A DNA stretch of 6,410 bases from an uncultured Clostridia bacterium (GTDB taxonomy: Bacteria > Bacillota > Clostridia > Lachnospirales > CAMVHY01), in NCBI GenBank assembly GCA_947167415.1, contig CAMVHY010000085.1, positions 1-6,410 on the forward strand, written 5' to 3'. The position numbers and the translations under genes are program-made. Below, in pieces: positions 1 to 4,224 of the stretch. How positions within the stretch are numbered: position 1 is the first letter of the stretch; every line of letters starts with the position of its first letter. The notes beneath the pieces were generated by a model. It was given only the letters and a program-made list of their open reading frames with translations, did not search any database and was not told the DNA's origin.

Positions 1-234
1 CATTTCAGACATAAATAATGTATGCAAAAAAAATACGTAGGGTTTATAAAACTTATTATGATAAAAATGTTTTTCTAATAAACTTTATTCTTTCGATAAT
101 ATTCGTCACAGAAGTATAAAAATGGATTTGATTTGTAACGAAATTGTTATTGTTTTTTTTTTATATTCGTGTAAAACTAAACTGGTGGTAGAAGCTCGTT
201 TCAAGCACAAAAAAATATTTAGGAGGAAAAAAAT

Positions 235-1134
235 ATGAAAAGAGCTAGAGTTTTTATGTCCGTAGTTGTTGCATCATCGCTAATTTTTGGATTGAGTTCA
301 CATTTGTTTGCTGAGAGCGAAAGTCTTAGTACGAATTCCCAATTGATTAGCCAGCAAGAAAATAACAAAGATCAAAATTCTTTAGAAGGAAATGAAAAAG
401 TTAAAACCCTAAACATCAGATTTAGAGAATATATTGACCAAAACGGTCGATTTTTTGGATCGTATCCATATATCAAAGAAATGGAGGATTTGTCCAACGA
501 AATTTATAGTGATGTCAATTCGGCTATTAATGATTTAGATTTGAATGACAACGACGATATAATTAGCCCGGTTATAAAATCTAAAATCGACCAGGATGAT
601 AATTTTGTAAAAATTGATATTTCGGTTGAATTTGAAGATAATAAAACTAGTTTTGTTTATTATGTAGATAAAGAGTTAATGCAAGAAATTTCTCAGATTG
701 AGTATGATAAGAAGCAAAAAGAAATCGATGAGAAAAAGTCTGAAGAAGAAAAAAATCAAACTGAAGCTGAATTGAATGAGATTGTTATGGTTCCATTGCG
801 TGTAAATGCAGAAAGTTTAGGATGGAATGTTGAGTGGAGAAAAAAAACTGATAGTGCTCCCGCGCGTGCAATTTTGACAAAAGGACAGACAAAAATTGCT
901 GTGTTCTATAATTCAACGCTTGCATATGATTTAGTGATTACAAAAGATATTAGTGTAAATGATATTACGACTGGAAATTTAGAGCGCAGTGCTGAATTGA
1001 TTGACGATGGTATTTTGTATGTTCCATCAAGTTTTGTTGAAAAGTATTTAAAATCCGAAGAAACAACAGATGGTACAAAAAACACTACAAGTGATAAAAA
1101 AGATAGTACAGCAAATATCGAAAATAAGAATTAA
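235..1134 (+). CDS. Secreted protein with DUF4163-like and copper-amine-oxidase-N-like domains
   Basis: The 299-residue product starts at an ATG with a consensus AGGAGG (221-226) eight bases upstream. Residues 1-26 are a signal peptide: basic KRAR, a hydrophobic core, and likely cleavage after LFA. A polar, disordered stretch (27-55) follows. Residues 56-148 resemble the RsiV/PdaC N-terminal type (DUF4163), with a YPYI motif near 78, a helix LSNEIYSDVNSAIND and a strand NFVKIDISVEF. Residues 155-180 are a charged E/K coil. Residues 181-272 resemble the copper amine oxidase N-terminal (stalk) domain: VMVPLRVNAESLGWNVEW near 184 and a second ILYVPSSFVEKYL near 260. The last 27 residues are a T/S/D/K/N tail. 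In other proteins this stalk domain binds no copper and is common in secreted clostridial proteins. There is no LPXTG motif or second membrane segment, so it is probably released or loosely wall-bound. Gene boundaries are secure; the domain calls are by eye and the function is unknown. Confidence -1.
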   Translation: MKRARVFMSVVVASSLIFGLSSHLFAESESLSTNSQLISQQENNKDQNSLEGNEKVKTLNIRFREYIDQNGRFFGSYPYIKEMEDLSNEIYSDVNSAINDLDLNDNDDIISPVIKSKIDQDDNFVKIDISVEFEDNKTSFVYYVDKELMQEISQIEYDKKQKEIDEKKSEEEKNQTEAELNEIVMVPLRVNAESLGWNVEWRKKTDSAPARAILTKGQTKIAVFYNSTLAYDLVITKDISVNDITTGNLERSAELIDDGILYVPSSFVEKYLKSEETTDGTKNTTSDKKDSTANIENKN

Positions 1135-1162
1135 TGGCCTTCTGTGTGATAAAATTTTGATT

Positions 1163-1203
1163 AAAAAACCGCCCGGTGATTTGTTTCATCGGGTAATTTT
1201 TTT
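1163..1203 (+). terminator. Intrinsic terminator after the first secreted-protein gene
   Basis: The stem CCCGGTGA (1172-1179) pairs with TCATCGGG (1186-1193), with one G-U pair and a 6-base loop. A G-U pair at 1171/1194 can extend it. A run of seven T (1197-1203) follows and an A run precedes it. It starts about 30 bases after the TAA at 1134, which isolates the upstream gene from the next one. Confidence 0.85.
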
Positions 1204-1335
1204 GCTAAAATAACCAAAATATCGTTTAAAAAACAAAAATATTTTAGCTGCTCAACCTGACAGAAACAATTTATTTGGTTTTTGTTTAGATTATCGCGAA
1301 ATAGCAAGAAAATAGATTTATATTTAAAAAAAATA

Positions 1336-1364
1336 TTGACAGGAAAAAATTTACCTTTTAAAAT
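1336..1364 (+). promoter_or_regulatory. Sigma-70/SigA-type promoter of the second secreted-protein gene
   Basis: A perfect -35 TTGACA (1336-1341) is followed by a 17-base spacer and a -10 TAAAAT (1359-1364, five of six consensus bases). Transcription should begin near 1371, giving a leader of about 40 bases before the TTG start at 1410. This is the strongest promoter in the window and lies downstream of the preceding terminator, so the gene is probably transcribed on its own. Confidence 0.8.
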
Positions 1365-1409
1365 ACATATTGGTTTAAAAAAATAAAAATACTAAGGGAT
1401 GGGTGTTGT

Positions 1410-2621
1410 TTGGGAAGGAAAATTTTTTTTTATTTGGTGTGTGTTTTATTTTTTATTTTGGGTTTGTTTTCAAAAAAAAATATTTTTGCCGATGAAAAAA
1501 TAAAAATAAAGGTTGGTGACAAATTTTTTTCAGTGATTGAAAAAAATGACAAGATTTTTATTCCAACAGAAGATTTGTTTAAAGAATTAGGGTTCGCTTG
1601 TATGAACATAAATATTGATAAAGATGCAACAGATAAAAATACTGCCCATAAAATTTTTGACGACGATGTAAAACATATTTGTCGAATCATAAAATCGGAA
1701 ATAGAAATGCAAATATATGTTTTAAAAAATGGAACCAAACTTGAAGTTCAAAAAGGACCTAAACAATTTTATGAAAAACAGATTGATGTAGATTGTATTT
1801 TTGACGATAAAAAAATATTTGTTCCGTTGCAAATTTTACAGGATAATCAGGTTTTATCAAGGCTTGATTTGGATTTTTTATTTGAAAATGATTTGTTAGT
1901 GATAAATGAAAAAACGCCAGGGAATTTTAGAATAGATTACAAAAGTTTTGAAAATAGTGTTTTAACAGAGTCAAATGGTATGACAAGAAAAATTAATTGT
2001 TTTTGGCCGAAAATAAATTTTAATGGAGATAATAACGAGAAAATAAATAAATTTTTGGATAACGAAGTAAACAAATTTATTGATAAAGCAAAAGAATTTG
2101 ACAAAGGTATAGTTTATGACAACATATTTCCATTTAATTTTAGATATTCAACACTGACTTCAAAAGTGATTTTTAAGAAAAATAATTTGTGTTGTGTAAC
2201 TTTTGATTGTGTGCATGAAGTAATAAATCCAAATCATATTCCTGCTCGTGAAAAATACGTTAAGTTTGTAAAAAAATTTTATATTTTTGATCTACAAACA
2301 CAAAAGCAATTAAATTTGGATGATATTTTAGTAAATGATTATAAAAATAAAGTTGCTGATATGATAATAGAAAAATGGAAAAGTTGTTTTGAGTGGCAAT
2401 ACTGTCGCGGAGAAGAAAAATTAAAAAAATATGTAGAAGATAATATTGATGAATTGAAATTTTATTTAGCAGGAAATTCATTGTTTATTTATATTGGAGA
2501 AAAAATAGATTATTTTGATTATCATGATAAAGAACACGCATCGGCTAATGCTTTTCATTTTGGAAAAGATGTTGAAATAAAATATGATACCAATAAAGAC
2601 TTATTTAAAATTGATTTATAA
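1410..2621 (+). CDS. Secreted protein, copper-amine-oxidase-N-like then RsiV/DUF3298-like
   Basis: The 403-residue product begins at TTG 1410. This is the first usable start in frame, it follows a TAAGG-type ribosome binding site (1393-1397), and no ATG occurs in frame until residue 64. Residues 1-27 form a signal peptide (GRK, long hydrophobic core, likely cleavage after IFA). Residues 30-166 look like a diverged copper-amine-oxidase-N domain: KIFIPTEDLFKELGF near 48, KKIFVPLQILQDNQV near 134, then LLVIN. Residues 174-403 resemble the RsiV C-terminal DUF4163/DUF3298 module: FWPKI near 198, a helix EKINKFLDNEVNKFIDKAKE, the strand-turn FDLQTQKQLNLDDIL near 293 that is typical of DUF3298, and ELKFYLAGNSLFIYI near 348. 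In RsiV this module binds lysozyme, but here no sigma-factor-binding tail or membrane anchor is visible, so that role cannot be transferred. The order of the two domains is the reverse of the upstream neighbour. Two nine-base homopolymers lie in the signal-peptide coding region. Confidence 0.85.
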   Translation: MGRKIFFYLVCVLFFILGLFSKKNIFADEKIKIKVGDKFFSVIEKNDKIFIPTEDLFKELGFACMNINIDKDATDKNTAHKIFDDDVKHICRIIKSEIEMQIYVLKNGTKLEVQKGPKQFYEKQIDVDCIFDDKKIFVPLQILQDNQVLSRLDLDFLFENDLLVINEKTPGNFRIDYKSFENSVLTESNGMTRKINCFWPKINFNGDNNEKINKFLDNEVNKFIDKAKEFDKGIVYDNIFPFNFRYSTLTSKVIFKKNNLCCVTFDCVHEVINPNHIPAREKYVKFVKKFYIFDLQTQKQLNLDDILVNDYKNKVADMIIEKWKSCFEWQYCRGEEKLKKYVEDNIDELKFYLAGNSLFIYIGEKIDYFDYHDKEHASANAFHFGKDVEIKYDTNKDLFKIDL

Positions 2622-2649
2622 AAGATATAAAAATATAAATATGTGAATA

Positions 2650-2690
2650 AAAAAAATTTAGGCTCCGCGATGGTGGGTCTAAATTTTTTT
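2650..2690 (+). terminator. Intrinsic terminator after the second secreted-protein gene
   Basis: The A/T-rich lower stem (2650-2661) pairs with 2679-2690. GGCTC (2661-2665) continues the stem with GGGTC (2675-2679) through two G-U pairs, leaving a nine-base loop. The 3' arm ends in seven T (2684-2690). It begins about 30 bases after the TAA at 2621 and points the same way as the gene. Confidence 0.75.
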
Positions 2691-2708
2691 GTGTAGAGAA
2701 AGTGTGAT

Positions 2709-2740
2709 TTGGCACCAGTAACTATCTTTTATTATATAAT
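2709..2740 (+). promoter_or_regulatory. Possible promoter of pth
   Basis: A perfect -10 TATAAT lies at 2735-2740. The best -35, TTGGCA (2709-2714), sits 20 bases away, which is longer than usual. A start near 2747 would give a leader of about 115 bases. An alternative pair nearer the gene, TTGTTG (2771-2776) and TATTAA (2794-2799) with a 17-base spacer, is weaker in sequence but better spaced. One of the two probably drives pth, since a terminator separates it from the gene upstream. Confidence 0.35.
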
Positions 2741-2860
2741 TTTTATAACTCAAGTTTAGTTATATTTAATTTGTTGATAAATAAAAATATGTGTATTAAT
2801 AAATTTTGATAGCAGGCAATAAAATATTTTTTTTGTTATTTTTTTTAGCGAGGTTATTTT

Positions 2861-3436
2861 ATGAAATTAATAGTAGGACTTGGAAATCCAGGACAAAGTT
2901 ATTTGCATACAAGACATAATATTGGATTTGATACGATTGATAAATTTTGTGAATCGTATAATTTAAAACTTTTGCCTAGTTTAAAATTTAAATCTTTAAT
3001 AAGCACAGTTTCTTTGAATGATGAAAAAATAATTATTGCAAAGCCACAAACTTTTATAAATCTAAGCGGAGTGGCAATAAAATCTATTATTATGTATTAC
3101 AAAATTGTTCCGGAAGATATAATTGTCATTCACGACGATTTAGATATTGACGTCGGAAAAATTAAAATAAAAAACAATGGAAGCAGCGCAGGGCATAACG
3201 GCATTAAAAATATTATTCAAGAATTAAATTCACAAAATTTTATTCGGATTAGAATTGGAATCGGAAAAAATAAAATAGACGATGAAATGGATAATTATGT
3301 TTTGGCAGAATTTCCCGATGATGAAAAAATATTAATCAATCAAGCAATTCAAAAATCTTGTGAAGCGATAAAAGTTATACTAGATCAAAATGTATTTTTT
3401 GCCATGAATAAATTTAATACAAAAAGTAATATATAA
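2861..3436 (+). CDS. pth: Peptidyl-tRNA hydrolase (Pth)
   Basis: This cytoplasmic enzyme cleaves the ester bond of peptidyl-tRNAs that drop off stalled ribosomes, recycling tRNA; it is usually essential in bacteria. The 191-residue length is normal. The family motifs appear in order: VGLGNPG with Asn9, TRHNIGF with catalytic His19, KPQTFINLSG with Asn67, VIHDDLDIDVG with Asp92, SSAGHNG with His112 and Asn113, RIRIGIG near 130, and YVLAEF. These match the Escherichia coli residues N10, H20, N68, D93 and N114. One oddity is Ile66 (codon ATA) where the family motif is TFMN with methionine. The ATG start has GAGG (2850-2853) seven bases upstream, just after two eight-base T runs. In Firmicutes mfd commonly follows pth; here a terminator and gene-poor DNA follow instead. 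Confidence 0.97.
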   Translation: MKLIVGLGNPGQSYLHTRHNIGFDTIDKFCESYNLKLLPSLKFKSLISTVSLNDEKIIIAKPQTFINLSGVAIKSIIMYYKIVPEDIIVIHDDLDIDVGKIKIKNNGSSAGHNGIKNIIQELNSQNFIRIRIGIGKNKIDDEMDNYVLAEFPDDEKILINQAIQKSCEAIKVILDQNVFFAMNKFNTKSNI

Positions 3437-3672
3437 ATGGCACGTAAAATAGCTTGATATGAAAAAATATTTTTATTAACACCGTCTAGATTATTCTCTG
3501 GACGCGTTTTGTTATTTTTAATCAAAAAAGATTTTTTACAAAAACAATCGTAATAAAAATAGCAAAAAAACAAAAACCGAAAGCAATTCCTACATCATCA
3601 ATGTTTGAAAAAAATACAATCAATCTATTAAATAAAATCATCGATCAAGACAATTTAAATAAGAATTTATCG
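3437..3672. other. Gene-poor DNA downstream of pth, possibly decayed coding sequence
   Basis: No convincing gene is visible here. A plus-strand frame stays open from 3490 to a TGA at 3724-3726, but its only usual start is the ATG at 3601, which has no ribosome binding site. That would give 41 residues beginning MFEKNTINLLNKIIDQ and overlapping the minus-strand small ORF. An ATG directly after the pth stop (3437) reads only MARKIA before a TGA. The frame runs through the pth terminator hairpin, so it is either chance or a remnant of a lost gene. The position is where mfd often lies, but no Mfd motif can be recognised. Confidence 0.4.
3483..3519 (+). terminator. Probable intrinsic terminator after pth
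   Basis: CGTCTAGA (3483-3490) pairs with TCTGGACG (3497-3504) over eight base pairs, one of them T-G, with a six-base loop TTATTC. The T-rich tail (TTTTGTTATTTTT, 3507-3519) starts two bases later and is interrupted. It lies about 46 bases after the pth stop, which suits a terminator for that gene. Confidence 0.6.
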
Positions 3673-3909
3673 TTAAATAAGCAAGATAAAATTTTTGTTT
3701 TCAAAATTAATTTTTATGACTTTTGAATTTTTATATTTTCCATTTGAAGACCTTTGTTTAATTTTTTTTCTACAAATCAAACAAAATTCGTAATATAAAC
3801 AAAAAGTTTTATCATACGGATAAATTTCTATGTTACTGAAACTCATTTCATGACAAATATTTTTTGCCACTATAAATACCATTTTAATTAAATTTTTAAT
3901 TTTATACAA
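3673..3909 (-). CDS. Small cysteine-containing hypothetical protein
   Basis: This ORF reads 78 residues from a TTG at 3909, or 83 from an ATG at 3924. The TTG is preferred because GAGG (3920-3917 on the minus strand) lies seven bases upstream of it, while the ATG has no ribosome binding site. A plausible promoter sits about 65 bases upstream. The product is basic and has no signal peptide or clear membrane segment. It holds NICHEM near residue 22 and FCLYYEFCLICRKK near residue 41 (numbered from the ATG). The CLIC pair and nearby cysteines could bind a metal, but the spacing matches no zinc finger I know. The end is rich in K, N and I. I recognise no family. Open frames of this length are uncommon by chance in such A+T-rich DNA, yet a spurious or decayed ORF is not excluded. 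Confidence 0.35.
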   Translation of the reverse strand: MYKIKNLIKMVFIVAKNICHEMSFSNIEIYPYDKTFCLYYEFCLICRKKIKQRSSNGKYKNSKVIKINFENKNFILLI

Positions 3910-3916
3910 ATCTACA

Positions 3917-3920
3917 CCTC
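3917..3920 (-). promoter_or_regulatory. Ribosome binding site that favours the TTG start at 3909
   Basis: On the minus strand GAGG, within CGAGGTG, is followed by seven bases and then TTG at 3909-3907. The site lies inside the reading frame of the upstream ATG (3924), so it cannot serve that ATG and argues for the shorter product. Confidence 0.4.
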
Positions 3921-3972
3921 GCATTTTAAACTTATTTTTAATTTTCTGAGCAAGCTTCTTATCATTTATTTT

Positions 3973-4001
3973 ATTTTATTTTTAATTTCCACAGTTTCCA
4001 A
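3973..4001 (-). promoter_or_regulatory. Candidate promoter of the small minus-strand ORF
   Basis: Read on the minus strand, TTGGAA (4001-3996) is followed by 17 bases and TAAAAT (3978-3973). The -10 and spacer length are the same as in the strong promoter at 1336-1364; the -35 matches four of six bases. A start near 3966 would leave a leader of about 57 bases before the TTG at 3909. It lies just past the bidirectional terminator, as expected for a separate transcription unit. A chance match is possible in such A+T-rich DNA. Confidence 0.4.
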
Positions 4002-4003
4002 AC

Positions 4004-4037
4004 AAAAAAACAAGACCCATTGGGTCTTATTTTTTTT
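4004..4037. terminator. Bidirectional intrinsic terminator
   Basis: AAGACCC (4012-4018) pairs perfectly with GGGTCTT (4022-4028) around a three-base loop. On the plus strand eight T follow (4030-4037). On the minus strand the hairpin is followed by seven T, the complement of the A run at 4004-4010. The most likely user is the large minus-strand gene ending at 4225, about 200 bases away. It also blocks any plus-strand read-through from pth. Confidence 0.8.
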
Positions 4038-4224
4038 GCTACACAAAATGTTTAAATAAATCAACACTTACAATCCAACTGAGTTTAAATATTTTTTTGA
4101 CTAAAACTTTTTTACACGGTTTATAATCTATTACTTTTAAATATTTTTCTGATTTAAAATATCAACACGATTAATTTTTATAACTAAAAAATATTTTTTA
4201 CAGCATAAATAGAATAATATAAAT
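4038..4224. other. A+T-rich 3' region of the large minus-strand gene
   Basis: This stretch probably forms the 3' untranslated region of the large minus-strand gene before its terminator. It contains three copies of a plain AAATATTTTT-like string (near 4086, 4138 and 4188) that need mean no more than base composition. On the plus strand TTGACT (4097-4102) and a perfect TATAAT (4122-4127) are 19 bases apart and could form a weak promoter aimed at the 3' end of the large gene. No ORF is supported. Confidence 0.4.

Noticed and set aside
1..40. Possible end of an upstream gene (open frame 2-40)
   Set aside because: Only 12 codons are visible before TAG and no terminator follows clearly, so it cannot be supported.
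1204..1280. Nine-base inverted repeat (1204-1212 / 1240-1248) with a second pairing (1212-1218 / 1274-1280) of pseudoknot-like layout
   Set aside because: It sits after a terminator and before the next promoter, so it is unlikely to be in a leader RNA. A match of this length is expected by chance in such A+T-rich DNA.
1399..1503. ATG at 1399 as an alternative start for the second secreted protein
   Set aside because: It is in another frame, hits a stop after 34 codons, and the ribosome binding site is almost touching it.
1430..1738. Minus-strand open frame of 102 codons
   Set aside because: It lies wholly inside the second secreted-protein gene on the other strand, has no ribosome binding site, and its F/K/I-rich composition is what the complement of that gene would give.
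2260..2481. Minus-strand open frame of 73 codons
   Set aside because: It is complementary to the DUF3298-like region of the secreted protein and has no independent coding sign.
2709..2727. TTGGCACC as a sigma-54 (-24/-12) promoter
   Set aside because: The -12 GC element is absent at the required spacing.
2744..2764. Seven-base inverted repeat TATAACT / AGTTATA near the possible pth transcription start
   Set aside because: It could be an operator, but it is short, A+T-rich and expected by chance; no T run follows to make it a terminator.
3385..3573. Minus-strand open frame of 62 codons over the end of pth
   Set aside because: It runs through the pth terminator hairpin and overlaps the 3' end of pth.
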